64,000 bases of DNA from Planctomycetales bacterium (GCA_027452145.1 DAIDHB010000096.1:24925-88924), one strand, 5' to 3'. Shown: positions 18,876 through 28,968, counted from the stretch's first letter. The notes: generated by a model not told the origin, from the sequence alone. Program-made: numbers and translations.

Positions 18876-18899
18876 CGCCCGCCTTCAACTCGGCGGGCG
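18876..18899 (+). terminator. Hairpin after PEP-CTERM gene
   Basis: Perfect 8-bp GC stem CGCCCGCC/GGCGGGCG with an 8-nt loop, 60 nt past the stop codon. No T-run follows, so it is only a weak candidate for intrinsic termination; it could instead protect a 3' end. Confidence 0.4.
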
Positions 18900-19041
18900 A
18901 TTGACTCGATGGGCTCCCCTACCGACGACCAGGCTACCGGAAAACGACCGCTTGAATCTCGACGGACGATCCGCTCGAATGGGCCGGGTGTCCGCCGAGC
19001 TCGCCACGGTCGCCGACCGGGCCTCGCCGGCCATCGCCTCC

Positions 19042-19045
19042 GGAG
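19042..19045 (+). promoter_or_regulatory. Shine-Dalgarno deciding a GTG start
   Basis: GGAG touches ATG 19046 with no spacer but is 9 nt from the in-frame GTG at 19055, which therefore makes the better start codon of the sugar dehydrogenase-like gene. Confidence 0.5.
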
Positions 19046-19054
19046 ATGTCCATC

Positions 19055-20284
19055 GTGAAGTACGGCGTACCGATCGCGCTACTGTCCCTCGCCATCACGG
19101 CCTCGCCCGTCTTCGCCGACGAGAAGGCCGGCGGGCTCCCCGGGCTCGACGTCCGGGTCGCTTTCCCCGACCTGCGGTTCGACCGACCCGTCGCGATGGC
19201 CGAGCCCGGCGACGGCAGCAACCGCCTGTTCGTCGTCGAGCAGCACCAGGCCAAGATCTGGTCGTTCCCCAACGACCGAAATGCTCGCTCGAAGGACCTG
19301 TTCCTCCAGCTCCCCGACCCGATCAATCGGGGTAACGAGGAGGGCCTGCTGGGCCTGGCGTTCCACCCCAACTTCAAGCAGAACCGCCAGTTCTTCGTCT
19401 ACTACTCGGCCAATGACAACGGCTCGCGCCGCTCGGTCGTCTCGCGATTCGTCGCCTCTCCCTCCGACCCCCACCGCGCCGACCCGTCCAGCGAGCAGCG
19501 GATCTGGGTCTCCGCCGAGGATCCGTACGAGAATCACAACGGCGGCACGATCGCCTTCGGCAAGGACGGGTATCTCTACATCACGCTCGGCGACGGCGGC
19601 GCGGCCGACGACCCGCTGAATTCCGGCCAGAATCCCCGCGACTGGTTCGCCTCGATCCTGCGGATCGACGTCGACCACCCCGAGGGCGGCCGCGCCTACG
19701 GCATTCCAGCCGACAACCCGGCTCGCCGGGCAGGCGGACACGCCCACTGGGCGCCCGAGGTCTACTGCATCGGCCTGCGGAATGTCTGGAAGTTCAGCTT
19801 CGACCGCCAGACCGGCGACCTCTGGGCCGGCGACGTCGGCCAGAACCTCTGGGAGATGGTCCACCGGATCGAGAATGGCGGCAACTACGGCTGGAGCCTC
19901 CGCGAGGGCTTCCACCCCTTCATGCCCCAGCGCCGCCGACGCGCCGACGCCGCCGGACCCATCAAGCCCCCGCTCGCCGAGTACCCCCACGCCCCGACGG
20001 CCAGGCGACCCGACAGCGGCCTCAGCATCACCGGCGGCTACGTCTACCGCGGCACGAAGATCCCAGCGCTCCAGGGTGTCTACGTCTACGGCGACTACGA
20101 CACCGGCCGAATCTGGGGCCTGCGCTACGCCGATGGAAAGGTCGTCGCCAACGGCGAGATCGTCGACGTCCGCAAGCACCCGAAGCTCAACATCGCCTCC
20201 TTCGGCGAGGACGCCCAGGGCGAGCTCTACATCCTCGCCTTCGACGGCCGCATCTACGAGTTCGTCCCGCCGTCGGGCCGATGA
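19055..20284 (+). CDS. PQQ-dependent sugar dehydrogenase-like (GSDH family), exported
   Basis: About 409 aa, six-bladed propeller of the glucose/sorbosone dehydrogenase family (soluble PQQ aldose dehydrogenase, YliI type). Signal peptide YGVPIALLSLAITASPVFA. Family segments in order: RPVAMAEPGDGSNRLFVVEQ, GNEEGLLGLAFHPNF, NHNGGTIAFGKDGYLYITLGDGG, LRNVWKFSFDRQTGDLWAGDVGQ, ENGGNYGWSLREG, ITGGYVYRG and YVYGDYDTGRIWGL. The Gly-Asp-rich blade edges and the DVGQ segment match family members that bind PQQ and Ca2+. Start: GGAG at 19042-19045 directly abuts an ATG at 19046, leaving no spacer, but sits 9 nt before GTG 19055, so GTG is preferred; the ATG would add three residues. The substrate is unknown. 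It is monocistronic, convergent with the PLP enzyme gene. Confidence 0.88.
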   Translation: MKYGVPIALLSLAITASPVFADEKAGGLPGLDVRVAFPDLRFDRPVAMAEPGDGSNRLFVVEQHQAKIWSFPNDRNARSKDLFLQLPDPINRGNEEGLLGLAFHPNFKQNRQFFVYYSANDNGSRRSVVSRFVASPSDPHRADPSSEQRIWVSAEDPYENHNGGTIAFGKDGYLYITLGDGGAADDPLNSGQNPRDWFASILRIDVDHPEGGRAYGIPADNPARRAGGHAHWAPEVYCIGLRNVWKFSFDRQTGDLWAGDVGQNLWEMVHRIENGGNYGWSLREGFHPFMPQRRRRADAAGPIKPPLAEYPHAPTARRPDSGLSITGGYVYRGTKIPALQGVYVYGDYDTGRIWGLRYADGKVVANGEIVDVRKHPKLNIASFGEDAQGELYILAFDGRIYEFVPPSGR

Positions 20285-20331
20285 AACCTCGGTGCCAGGA
20301 ACCTCCGCGACGGCATTCGGTCCAAAAGAGG

Positions 20332-20440
20332 AACCACGAAAAACACGAAATCTCACGAAATAGACGCGATCGAGCAACCGCCCGAGGTGGGACGCTCGTC
20401 AGGTCGCATTTTTTCGTGTAATTTCGTGTTTTTCGTGGTT
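20332..20440. repeat. Long inverted repeat between convergent genes
   Basis: Two 29-nt arms (20332-20360 and 20412-20440) that match when one is reverse-complemented, except for a 3-nt block with two differences. The core is TTCGTGTTTTTCGTGGTT. The loop is 51 nt and GC-rich, whereas the arms are AT-rich against a GC-rich genome. It lies between the stop codons of the convergent sugar dehydrogenase and PLP genes and could terminate both. Similar CGTGGTT-type repeats are, from memory, scattered through planctomycete and other environmental genomes, which would make it a mobile REP/MITE-like unit. Confidence 0.8.
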
Positions 20441-20491
20441 AAGTCCGAAATCCATTCGCCATACCGTCCTTCCCTCGTGTTGTTCCGTGGC

Positions 20492-21682
20492 TCATTCCGG
20501 AAATCCAAGCGCCGTCCGGAACTCATCCCAAAGGTCCTCGGGATCCTCGAGGCCCACCGAGATCCGGACCAGTCCGGGCGTGATCCCCTGTCGCGCCCGG
20601 GCCGCCTCGTCCAGTGCGCGATGGCTGGTCGTCACCGGGTGGCTGAGCGTCGTCTGGACATCGCCCAGGCTCGGCGCGAATGGGATCGACTCCGCCAGGC
20701 CGCGGATGAGCGCGTCCGCACGCTCGCGCGAGCCCACGTCGATCGTGATCATCGACCCGCCCGAATTCCCCAGCACCCGCGCGGCCAGGGCCCGGTCCGG
20801 GTGCGACTCCAGCCCCGGATAATGCACCCGGACGACCCCCGGATGCGCCTCCAGCCGCCGGGCCAGAGCCATCGCGGTTGACGAGGCGCGTTCCATCCGC
20901 AATGCCAGGGTCGCCAGCCCGCGCATCGCCAGCCAGCTCTCGAACGGGTTGCCGGTCTGCCCGAGCGTCGACGCCAGCACCCGGGCCGGCTCGACCAGCC
21001 GCCGCTCACCCAGGATGGCGCCCAGCGTCACGTCGCTGTGCCCCGCGATCATCTTCGTCACCGAGTGAACGACGAGCCCGGCCCCCAGCTCGACGGGCCG
21101 GCAGATAAGCGGCGCGAACGTGTTGTCCACGATGAGGGGGATTGCCGCCTCCCGCGCGACCCCGGCCAGCCCCGGCAGGTCGGCGACGCGGAGCAGGGGG
21201 TTCGAGATCGTCTCGGCCAGGATCGCACGGGTGTTCGGAGTCATCGCCGCACGGGCCGAGCCGGCATCGGCCGGGTCGAATGTCGCGTGGTCGATGCCCC
21301 ACCGCGACATCTGCCGCTCCACCAGCGCAGCGGTCCGGCCGTACATCCCCTCGGCGATCAGCACGCGATCCCCCTGGCCGAGAATCGACAGGAGCGCCGC
21401 GGCGATCGCGCCCATCCCCGAGGCACAGATCCAGCCCGCCTCGGCCTGTTCCAGTCGCGTGAGCTTCTCGGCAAGCTGCGCGGCATTCGGATGGCCGTCG
21501 CGCGCGTAGATGTACCCGGTCGCCGAGCCGTCCGATAGCCCGTCGACGTGCGACAGGTCGTCCGGGCAATAAACAACGCTCAGGTCGAGCGGCGGGACGA
21601 GCGGCCGGCTGCTCGAGCGGGCCGGCCGGGGCGCGCGGGCGCACAGGGTCGCGGGGTCGGGGTCGGTGGGTTCAGTCGCCAT
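20492..21682 (-). CDS. Cys/Met metabolism PLP-dependent enzyme (cystathionine synthase/lyase family)
   Basis: A 396-aa fold-type I PLP enzyme of the MetB/MetC/MetY/MdeA family. The cofactor lysine is Lys210 in HSVTKMIAGHSDV. Other family segments: GYIYARDGHPNAAQLAEKL (~55-75), CASGMGAIAAALLS (~88), EGMYGRT (~112), AETISNPLLRVAD (~158), IVDNTFAPLICRP (~183) and VRISVGLEDPEDLWDEF at the C-terminus. ATG 21682 has GGAG 8 nt upstream. The frame is open much further upstream, but that part overlaps the PP2C gene and lacks family similarity, so it is excluded. Whether it is cystathionine gamma-synthase, gamma-lyase or a sulfhydrylase cannot be decided by eye. It is on the same strand as the PP2C gene, 119 nt downstream of it, with no obvious functional link. 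Confidence 0.92.
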   Translation of the reverse strand: MATEPTDPDPATLCARAPRPARSSSRPLVPPLDLSVVYCPDDLSHVDGLSDGSATGYIYARDGHPNAAQLAEKLTRLEQAEAGWICASGMGAIAAALLSILGQGDRVLIAEGMYGRTAALVERQMSRWGIDHATFDPADAGSARAAMTPNTRAILAETISNPLLRVADLPGLAGVAREAAIPLIVDNTFAPLICRPVELGAGLVVHSVTKMIAGHSDVTLGAILGERRLVEPARVLASTLGQTGNPFESWLAMRGLATLALRMERASSTAMALARRLEAHPGVVRVHYPGLESHPDRALAARVLGNSGGSMITIDVGSRERADALIRGLAESIPFAPSLGDVQTTLSHPVTTSHRALDEAARARQGITPGLVRISVGLEDPEDLWDEFRTALGFPE

Positions 21683-21771
21683 CGACGAGGCTCCGAGCAA
21701 GGGCAAGGGCCGGTGCGTGTTCGGTGGGAAGTTCGGCCGGCCACTTCGCCTCGATGCCATGCGAAGAGACC

Positions 21772-21792
21772 CGACGCGACGCGACGCGACGC
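21772..21792. repeat. Short GACGC tandem repeat
   Basis: About four consecutive CGACG/GACGC pentamers between the PP2C stop and the PLP enzyme start. It is a low-complexity microsatellite, likely prone to slippage, and lies outside both reading frames. Confidence 0.6.
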
Positions 21793-21801
21793 GGCCGCCG
21801 A

Positions 21802-22959
21802 TCAGGTCGAGCTCACGGCCTTGCGGTGGAACCGCGCGCCGACGCCCAGCAGGCTGATGATCTCGCCGATCTTGCGCAAGGCCGCCCAGTTGTTGCCGGC
21901 CGTCCGGGCGTCGGCCTGCTGGCGTCGCAGCGTCGCCAGCAAGGTCCAGTCGATCGACCAGGCCTGTTCGATCGCCTGCTCCTGCGCGGCGCGGGTCAAT
22001 TCGTCCAGCCGGATGATAAGATCCTCGCTGATCGGGCAATCGGCGGAGCGGTAGAGGTGCTCCTCGACGGGTGCCGCGGCCGCACGCCTGCGGGACGTGA
22101 GCATCCCCAGCAGCCGCCTGGTCCACCCCTCGCCGGTCCCTCCATCCTTCTTGTGGGGCCGATCCGCCTGCCGGTCGACCTCGCCCGACTCGGGGTCGAC
22201 CCACTCGCCGATCCGGACGATCACGACGGTGATATTGTCCAGGCCACCCCGGAGGTTGGCCAGGTTCATCAGGTCCCGGCAAGCTTCCCTGGGGTGGAGG
22301 TTCCCCGCGAACGCCCCCAGCTCGTGGTCCTCGACCGGCCCCGAGAGGCCGTCCGAGCAGAGCAGGAACACATCCCCCGGCTCGACCGGCAGCGGACCCT
22401 CGATGTCGACCTCGATCTCGGCCTCGGGCCCCAGGCTGCGGGTGATGACATTCTTCGGCACCGAGAGCTTCGCCTGCTCGGATGTCAGGTGATTGCGCCG
22501 CACCAGCTCCCACACCAGGCTGTGGTCGAACGAAAGCTGATCGATCCGCGTCCCTCGGATGCGGTACACCCGCGAATCGCCGACGTGCGCGATCAGCGCG
22601 CCCTCGGGGAGCAGCAACAGGGCCGACGAGGTCGTGCCCATCCCCTGGAAATCGCGATTCGCCGTCGCCCGGCTGTGGATCAGGGCGCTGACGTCGCGGA
22701 ACGTCTTGGTGATCGCCTCGCTCGCGCTGCCCGCCTTCGTCTTCATGTAAGTGTGCGGGATCAGGTCGCAGGCCATCTTGCTGGCCAGCTCGCCCACCGC
22801 GTGCGCACCCATACCGTCAGCGACCAGGAAGACGTGCCCTCGCTGGCGCCATGCCTCGGCGTGCGGGGCCCGGACGATCGAGTAGCTGTCCTGGTTATTC
22901 GAACGACGCATCCCCGTGTCGGTCGCGGCTGCGTCGATGATCACGTCATCCCAGTTCAC
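21802..22959 (-). CDS. PP2C-family Ser/Thr protein phosphatase
   Basis: A 385-aa PPM/PP2C phosphatase, likely cytosolic. Metal-binding motifs in order: SNNQDS (~22), VADGMGAHAVGELAS (~46), GMGTTSSALLL (~105), IAHVGDSRVYRI (~122), LLCSDGLSGPV (~203) and GGLDNITVVIVRIG (~240). The aspartates of DGMG, GDS, SDG and DN are the usual Mn2+/Mg2+ ligands, all present. Residues ~255-385 form an extra C-terminal region, rich in charged residues and then helical (LIIRLDELTRAAQEQAIEQAW), not part of the catalytic core and of unknown role. It probably opposes the Ser/Thr kinases common in this genome; two kinases lie 10-18 kb away, but none is adjacent. Confidence 0.93.
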   Translation of the reverse strand: MNWDDVIIDAAATDTGMRRSNNQDSYSIVRAPHAEAWRQRGHVFLVADGMGAHAVGELASKMACDLIPHTYMKTKAGSASEAITKTFRDVSALIHSRATANRDFQGMGTTSSALLLLPEGALIAHVGDSRVYRIRGTRIDQLSFDHSLVWELVRRNHLTSEQAKLSVPKNVITRSLGPEAEIEVDIEGPLPVEPGDVFLLCSDGLSGPVEDHELGAFAGNLHPREACRDLMNLANLRGGLDNITVVIVRIGEWVDPESGEVDRQADRPHKKDGGTGEGWTRRLLGMLTSRRRAAAAPVEEHLYRSADCPISEDLIIRLDELTRAAQEQAIEQAWSIDWTLLATLRRQQADARTAGNNWAALRKIGEIISLLGVGARFHRKAVSST

Positions 22960-23351
22960 AATCCGGCCCTGCTCTCATTCCCCGGCCGCGGCCTTGATCT
23001 CGCGTCGACCGCCTGTCACCGCTCGTCGGCCGCCATGCGTTGTCCCATGATCCGGCTCGTCCCCGCGCGACTCAAGGGCATTCCCTCGGAAAATCCCGCG
23101 ACAGAAGCATCTGCGCCCGTCATCCGGTCCGATTATCGGACCATCCGCCTCTGACCATCATTCTAACGCACGGCTCGTCCGAGAGGGCTACCCCGCGCGG
23201 ACGACGCCGGCCCATCTCACCCACAATCCCCTCGATCGACCGCTCGGCCACCTCCCCCGGACGAGCACGACGACCCGCGACCGGCCGAAATGCGAAGACT
23301 GGACTCGCGAACTCCAGCCTCCCTCCCTAATACTAGGACGTTCGTCAGCCT
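22960..23351. other. Divergent intergenic region PP2C / M16 peptidase
   Basis: 392 nt between two divergent starts, with no supported gene. An AT-richer TAATACT at 23328-23334 could be a -10 element for the peptidase gene, but no good -35 was found. Nothing else recognisable. Confidence 0.4.
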
Positions 23352-23396
23352 GTGACCCGGATGCGTCCCCTTACCGAAATCCCGGCGGCGCCCCCA

Positions 23397-26057
23397 ATGA
23401 CCGACTCCGACCCGCTCGACCGCTTCCGCTTCACCCGAACGACCCTCGCCAACGGACTCGACGTCATCGTCCGACATCAGCAAGGCCCCCCACTCGTCGC
23501 CGTAAATCTCTGGTATCACGTCGGTTCCAAGAACGAGGAACGCACCCAGCGCGGCTATACCCACCTCTTCGAACACCTCATGTTCGAAGGCTCCCTCCAT
23601 TATCCCGGTGATTTCTTCAAACACCTCCAGCCCCTCGGCGCCAACATCAATGGCTCCACGTCCTCGGACCGAACGAACTATTTCGTCGATCTGCCGACGC
23701 CCCACACCGAGCTCGCCCTTGCCATGGAATCCGACCGCATGGCCAACCTCCTGGGCGCACTCGACGACCACAAGCTCACCATTCAGAAAGGCGTCGTCAC
23801 CAACGAATACCGTCAGAATTACGCCAACCGACCCTACGGAATGGCCGGCAGCCTCATTGCTGAGGCCCTCTACCCCCCACAACACCCCTATAGCTGGCTC
23901 ACGATCGGAAACATGGAGGACGTTGCCCGCGCATCAATGGATGATGTTACGGCGTTTTTCCGGCGGTTCTACGTCCCCAGCAACGCCAGCCTCGCCCTGG
24001 TCGGCGATCTCGACGAGGATGGCGGGCTCGCGCTGGCCGAGAAGTATTTCGGCGGCATCCCGGGCGGGACGCCCGCGCTGCGGCCGATCGCCGACGGGCC
24101 CCGGCTGGTCGAGGATCGGTCGATCGTGCTCCGCGACCGCGTCGAGCTTGATCGGATGTACCTGACCTGGCCGACGGTCCCGCACTTCCACCTGGACGAC
24201 GCCGCGCTCATCCTCCTGGGCGACATCCTGGGCCGCGGCCGGGCCAGCCGGCTCTACAAGCGGCTGGTCATCGAAGAGCAGGTGGCGCAGGACGTCAACG
24301 CGCACCAGTCCGGTCGCGAGCTGGCCGGCTCCTTCGGCGTGGTCGTCACCCTCCGCCCCGGACAGTCGATCGACCGGGCTCGAGAGCTGGTCGACGCCGA
24401 GCTGACCGCGCTGGCGGCCGGCGAGGCCACGGGCGAGGAGCTGGTCCGCGTGCAAAACATGCGCGCCGCCGGCTTCTACTTCGCCCTCGAGCACATCGGC
24501 GGATTCGGCGGCGTCGCCGACCGGCTCAACGCCTACAACACCTTCCGCGGCGACCCCGCCCTGATCGCGACCGACCTGAAGCGCTTCCGCGACACGACCC
24601 TCGACGAGATCGGCGAGGCCGTCCGCCGGCATCTTGCCGGACGGCCGCGGGTCGACCTCTCGGTCGTCGGCGGCAAGAGCCCAGGTGCCGGCGTCGCCGC
24701 CGCGACCGACCGCGCGCACCCGCCCCGGCCCGGCGATCTCGACCGCTTCGCCGTGCCCATGCCGCAGGTCTCTCAGCTCGGCAACGGCATGCCGCTGTGG
24801 TTCTTCCCGCGTCCCGAGCTCCCCACCGTGGCCGGCTCGATCGTGATCCCGGGCGGCGGCGTGCTCCACCCGCCGGGGCAGGGGGGACTGGCCCAGTTGA
24901 CCGCCGACATGCTCGACGAGGGGACAAAGAACCGATCGGCCGCCCAGCTCGCGCTGGAAGTCGAGGCGATGGGCGCGTCGATCTCGGCGAGTTGCGGCTG
25001 GGACGGCATCTACATCGGCTTCCGCTGCCTCAGCTCCGACCTCCCGCAAACGCTCGACATCGCGGCCGACATCCTCCTGAACCCGTCCTTCCCCGACAAG
25101 GAATTTCGCCGCGTCCACGGCCAGACCCTCGCCGCACTCAGGTCCGAACGCGACAGCGCCGACGCGCGCGCCTACCGGGCGCTTCTCCGCCAGCTTTATG
25201 ATTCAGAGCACCCCTATCACCTCCCGCTCGCCGGCACCGAGGCGACCGTGGCCGGGCTCTCGGCGGTCGACCTCCGCGCCTTCCACTCGCGCGGCCTGCT
25301 CGGGCGCCGGGCGTCGGTCATCGTCGCGGGGGACGTCGATCCGTCGGCCCTCGCCGCCGAGCTCGATCGCCGCCTGTCCGCCTGGAACAACGCGAACGGC
25401 GACCTGCCCCAGTTGGCCGATCCCGGCCACCTCGACCACCCGTTGATCCTCCTGCTCGACCGCCCGGGCGCGCCGCAGGCGGTGATCCGCGCGGGGCACC
25501 GCGGCATCCACCGCCTCGACCCGGCGTTCGACCCGATCGTCCTGTTCAACCAGGTCCTCGGCGGCCAGTTCACCTCGCGGCTCAATGAGAAGCTGCGCGA
25601 GGAGCGCGGGTTCACCTACGGGGTCCGCAGCCAGTTCGAATGCCGACGCTCGGCCGGCCCGTTCTCGATCGGCTCTTCGGTGCAGAGCGACCGCCTCGCC
25701 GAGGCGATCGAGGACATCCGCGCCGAGGTCAGCGACATCCTCACCGCGCGGCCGCCCACGCCCGAGGAGCTGGACAAGGCCCGCCGTTCGCTGATCGAGG
25801 GCCAGCCCCGCTACCTCGAAACGCCCTCGGCTCTGGTCAGCCGCTTTGGCAGCCTGCTCGTCCACGGCCTGCCGCCCGAGCACGAAGCCGGCTTCGCCGA
25901 CCGCCTCGCCCGGGTCGACCGCGACGCCGTCCTCGAGGCCGCCCGGGCACGAGTCCATCCGGATTCGCTGGTCATCGTGGTCGTCGCCGACGCCGCCCAG
26001 GTCCGCGCAGGTCTCGAGTCCCTCGCCTGGGCTGAGACCCGGCTGATCGAGGATTGA
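23397..26057 (+). CDS. M16 (pitrilysin/insulinase) family zinc peptidase, two-domain fused
   Basis: About 886 aa, i.e. two ~440-residue M16 modules in one chain. The N-terminal module carries the inverted zinc motif HLFEH (His56, Glu59, His60, numbering from ATG 23397) and the downstream Glu segment [11 protein letters not shown]. The second module (from ~470, [14 protein letters not shown]) lacks HxxEH and has instead [14 protein letters not shown], as in the non-catalytic halves of this family. It keeps the substrate-binding arm [18 protein letters not shown] near residue 735. No signal peptide is visible. Start is uncertain: GTG 23352 and ATG 23361 are in frame, and none has a clear Shine-Dalgarno; 23397 lies just before the domain. 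The first ~600 nt use many more A/T third positions than the rest, a marked change around 23960. Confidence 0.92.
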   Translation: MTDSDPLDRFRFTRTTLANGLDVIVRHQQGPPLVAVNLWYHVGSKNEERTQRGYTHLFEHLMFEGSLHYPGDFFKHLQPLGANINGSTSSDRTNYFVDLPTPHTELALAMESDRMANLLGALDDHKLTIQKGVVTNEYRQNYANRPYGMAGSLIAEALYPPQHPYSWLTIGNMEDVARASMDDVTAFFRRFYVPSNASLALVGDLDEDGGLALAEKYFGGIPGGTPALRPIADGPRLVEDRSIVLRDRVELDRMYLTWPTVPHFHLDDAALILLGDILGRGRASRLYKRLVIEEQVAQDVNAHQSGRELAGSFGVVVTLRPGQSIDRARELVDAELTALAAGEATGEELVRVQNMRAAGFYFALEHIGGFGGVADRLNAYNTFRGDPALIATDLKRFRDTTLDEIGEAVRRHLAGRPRVDLSVVGGKSPGAGVAAATDRAHPPRPGDLDRFAVPMPQVSQLGNGMPLWFFPRPELPTVAGSIVIPGGGVLHPPGQGGLAQLTADMLDEGTKNRSAAQLALEVEAMGASISASCGWDGIYIGFRCLSSDLPQTLDIAADILLNPSFPDKEFRRVHGQTLAALRSERDSADARAYRALLRQLYDSEHPYHLPLAGTEATVAGLSAVDLRAFHSRGLLGRRASVIVAGDVDPSALAAELDRRLSAWNNANGDLPQLADPGHLDHPLILLLDRPGAPQAVIRAGHRGIHRLDPAFDPIVLFNQVLGGQFTSRLNEKLREERGFTYGVRSQFECRRSAGPFSIGSSVQSDRLAEAIEDIRAEVSDILTARPPTPEELDKARRSLIEGQPRYLETPSALVSRFGSLLVHGLPPEHEAGFADRLARVDRDAVLEAARARVHPDSLVIVVVADAAQVRAGLESLAWAETRLIED

Positions 26058-26164
26058 CGACCCGAACGGGCTCGACTTGCCCGCAACGACCTCCTCGGCT
26101 ATTCCCATCTGGCGGTCGGCGCTCGCGTGTTGGCCCGGTCCTATCCGAGATGCGGAGTCAGGCG

Positions 26165-27151
26165 ATGATCGACGGACTCTCTGCGACGAGGGACGGTCGC
26201 ATACCCCGCGGCCGTCGGGGCTTTACCCTGGTGGAGCTGCTGGTCGCGCTCGCGATCCTGGCGCTGCTGGTCGCCCTGGTGCTCCCGGCGATCCAGGCGG
26301 CCCGCGAGGCGGCTCGCAGGACCTTCTGTGCGAACAATCTCCGGCAACTGGGGCTGGCCCTCAACCAGTACGCCGATTTGCATCAATCGTTCCCGCCCGG
26401 TTCCACCGCGCGGGGCTACTCGCATCTGGCGAGCCTGAGCCCCTTCCTCGAGCAATCGGCCCTCTTCAATCAGCTCAACCTCGGCCTGCACGCGCCAGTC
26501 GCCTGCCTCCCCGGCGGTCCGAACTGGACCGCCGCCACCACACCGGTCTCCGCGTTCCTCTGCCCGTCCGACTCCGCGCCGTCCGTCGGCAACCTGGGTG
26601 TCACGAACTACGCCGGAAACGGCGGCTACGGCAACCAGGCGTTCGGCTTCAACGGCCTGTTCTTCGACCGCTCGGGCCCGGCGAGTCCCGTCTCCTTCGC
26701 CGCAATCGCGGACGGCACCTCACAGACCGAGGCGATGACCGAGTGGGTCGTCGGCGCCCACCTGTCCGCGACCCGGGACCAGGCCATCGCGCTGTTCGAC
26801 ACGAGCCAGCTTCTCGTCCTGCCCTGGCAATTCGGCGAGTTCGTCAGTCTCTGCCAGGGTCTCGACACGGCGACCGCCACGGTCCACGGGCGCAAGCGGT
26901 GCGGCTGGATCTACGGGGAGTTCGGCGACTCGCTGCTCAACCACGACCTGCCGCCGCGCGGACACATCTGCCTGAACGGCGGCAGCATCAACTACGGTTC
27001 CTGGCCGGCCGACAGCCGCCACCCGGCGGGCGTGAACGTCCTCTTCCTCGACGGCCACGCGCGGCTCGTCGCGGCCTCGGTCGCCCTGACACCCTGGCGT
27101 GCGATCGCCACCCGTCAAGGCGGCGAGTTGCTCGGCGAATCGAGCTTCTGA
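26165..27151 (+). CDS. DUF1559 protein with type IV pilin-like N-terminus
   Basis: A 328-aa member of the planctomycete-expanded DUF1559 family. The N-terminus is a prepilin signal: [19 protein letters not shown], with cleavage expected after the Gly before Phe, then the family segment [28 protein letters not shown] (~45-75). The C-terminus has the H-x-G-G-N-like end [17 protein letters not shown]. The mature protein should be inserted by the pilin helix or assembled as a pseudopilin; the family's function is unknown. ATG 26165 is chosen because GGAG lies 8 nt upstream; ATG 26150 is an alternative adding five residues. It follows the M16 gene by 107 nt on the same strand. Confidence 0.93.
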   Translation: MIDGLSATRDGRIPRGRRGFTLVELLVALAILALLVALVLPAIQAAREAARRTFCANNLRQLGLALNQYADLHQSFPPGSTARGYSHLASLSPFLEQSALFNQLNLGLHAPVACLPGGPNWTAATTPVSAFLCPSDSAPSVGNLGVTNYAGNGGYGNQAFGFNGLFFDRSGPASPVSFAAIADGTSQTEAMTEWVVGAHLSATRDQAIALFDTSQLLVLPWQFGEFVSLCQGLDTATATVHGRKRCGWIYGEFGDSLLNHDLPPRGHICLNGGSINYGSWPADSRHPAGVNVLFLDGHARLVAASVALTPWRAIATRQGGELLGESSF

Positions 27152-27155
27152 CGCC

Positions 27156-27194
27156 CGCCCGTCCGCTCCCGAGGTGTTCCGCGATCGACGGGCG
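27156..27194. terminator. Hairpin between convergent genes
   Basis: 8-bp inverted repeat CGCCCGTC/GACGGGCG with a 23-nt loop in the 73-nt space between the DUF1559 stop and the stop of the convergent gene. No T-run, so this is a tentative bidirectional terminator. Confidence 0.35.
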
Positions 27195-27224
27195 CCTCCG
27201 CGGCTCGCTCGTCGTTCGATCGCT

Positions 27225-28463
27225 TCAGGTCTCGTCGGCGTCCCCGAGGTCCTCGTCGAATTCCAGCTCGAGCAGGATGTCCAATCCCCCGGAATCGACG
27301 ACCTCGACGCCGTCGATCACGAGGGCACAGCCGTGCTCCTCGTGGCCGTAAACGGATTCGAGCGAGATCCCGATGCGATCCCCCGACTCCGGCAGGATGA
27401 TGCTCTCGATGCGGAAATAGTCGAGAGGAACTTCGGAGTTCGACGAGTCCTCGGGGAACAGCACGCGCTCCCTCGGGCCGCCAACGCTCAGGTCCTCGGC
27501 GGCCTCGGCGTGCAGGGCACGCAGGGCCCGCTCGACGTTCGCGGCCAGCTCCTGCTGCGACTTGACCAGGCGGTCGAATAGACGCTTCTGGTGTTTGGTC
27601 GGCCGCCGGACCCCACCGCAATGGAAACGGAACCGACCGGGCGGCAGCGGGCTCTCCTCCTCGTCATCACCGGCCTCGTCCTCCTCGGCGCCCGCGGTCA
27701 GATCCGCGGCGAAGCCCGCGGGATCGGCGAGCATCCGCTCCATCTCGTCGAGCTGGTTCCGCATGACGGCCGCGATCTCGGGATTCGTCCCCTTCAATTG
27801 CTCCATCGCCCGCCGCTGATCGTCGAAGACCTGCTGCCCCTGGGGCGACTGGGCGAGGCCCTTCAGGCGATCCGCGTCGGGCGGCCCGCCCCCGAGCCGG
27901 CCGGCCAAATTCGCCAGGACGCTGGCGATCTGCCCGCCCACCACGGGGTTGATCGCCTTGAACGCCTCGAGCGGCTCGCCGATTCCCGACGACTCGAGCA
28001 GATTCACGGGCAGCTCCGGCTGCCATTCGGCTGCCGCCCGGACGGCCGGATCGTCGAGCGCGTCCGAGTCGCCGGCCACGCGTGCCAGCGTGCTCCGAGC
28101 CGACGTAACAAGCATCTCGAACACCTTCGCCGCGCCGACCGGCGAGGCCTCAGCGGATTTCAGGAACAGGCCGGGTATCCCCAGCCTCAGCCTCCGGAAC
28201 TTCTCTCCAAAGCGGCCCTCCAGGTCCGCGACAAGCTCGCCCCAGCTCGATTGACCCGCCGCGGCCCGCGCGCGGGCCTCCTCGATCGCCGCCACGAATG
28301 CCTGCTCCGCCGACACATGCTCGCGACTGTACCGGAATCCGTGGTACGCCCGGGCCAGCTCGTCGAATCGCCGGCCGATCCCGATCAACGAGGGCAGGTC
28401 CGCCTCGAACACAGTGGATCCGCCCGCCCGATGGAAGCTCTCGTACGGCTGCGCTGACGACAT
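27225..28463 (-). CDS. Uncharacterised acidic protein, 412 aa
   Basis: I do not recognise this protein. No signal peptide or membrane segment is seen, so it is probably cytosolic. The N-terminal ~170 residues are helical and charged (RRFDELARAYHGFRYSREHV, LEGRFGEKFRRLRLGIPGLFL). The middle has NPVVGGQIASVLANLAGRLGGGP and then GTNPEIAAVMRNQLDEMERML. A very acidic patch (GAEEDEAGDDEEESPLPPG, ~265-285) precedes a region with HCGGVRRPTKHQKRLFDRLVKSQQEL, and the C-terminal ~100 residues look like a compact beta domain ending in an acidic tail (LLELEFDEDLGDADE). AAGGAG lies about 8 nt upstream of ATG 28463. It is convergent with DUF1559 and divergent from the CRTAC1-type gene. Confidence 0.75.
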   Translation of the reverse strand: MSSAQPYESFHRAGGSTVFEADLPSLIGIGRRFDELARAYHGFRYSREHVSAEQAFVAAIEEARARAAAGQSSWGELVADLEGRFGEKFRRLRLGIPGLFLKSAEASPVGAAKVFEMLVTSARSTLARVAGDSDALDDPAVRAAAEWQPELPVNLLESSGIGEPLEAFKAINPVVGGQIASVLANLAGRLGGGPPDADRLKGLAQSPQGQQVFDDQRRAMEQLKGTNPEIAAVMRNQLDEMERMLADPAGFAADLTAGAEEDEAGDDEEESPLPPGRFRFHCGGVRRPTKHQKRLFDRLVKSQQELAANVERALRALHAEAAEDLSVGGPRERVLFPEDSSNSEVPLDYFRIESIILPESGDRIGISLESVYGHEEHGCALVIDGVEVVDSGGLDILLELEFDEDLGDADET

Positions 28464-28968
28464 GGCTGGATCTCCTTCCGTCTCTCACCCTGCCGATTCC
28501 CTCGATCGGCTGGATTCGCCGACGCGGCCCCGCGATTCTACCCGTTCGCCAGCTCAGCCGCCGGCAGGTCGGAGTTCCTCCAGAAAAATATCGAGCCGTC
28601 CGGTCTTTTTCGGGGACAGCTTGCCCGAGACGCCGCATATACTCTTAATCAGTTAGGCCGCTGGCCCTCCAGATGGGCCTGTTGATCGTCTGCGCGCGTA
28701 GGTTTCCAGACCGTTTCGAGCGGCCTGGCCACCGGATCGCAACACGCACTGACTCGGACCGACGACCTCGAGAGGGACCGCGCGACCAGGAAGGGACGCC
28801 GTCCGTCGACCAGGACCTGGAATCCGTCGCCCGCGCTCGAACGGCGGGGAGCGGCGGCTTCGTCCTCGAGACGCTCGGCGGCCAGTACGAACCGCTCGAT
28901 CGACTATCGAATCTTGTGAAGACCGGCGCGACCATCGCGTTGCCGCGGGCGCCCGGAAAGGGGATTTC
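28464..28968. other. Divergent intergenic region, no gene supported
   Basis: 505 nt between divergent starts. The most AT-rich part, near 28630-28655, contains TATACT at 28638-28643, a possible -10 with no matching -35. Short open frames here have no ribosome-binding site or codon bias and are not annotated. Confidence 0.4.

Noticed and set aside
21683..22513. N-terminal extension of the PLP enzyme frame
   Set aside because: It overlaps the PP2C gene in another frame, lacks family similarity and has low-complexity composition. The ATG at 21682 has a good Shine-Dalgarno.
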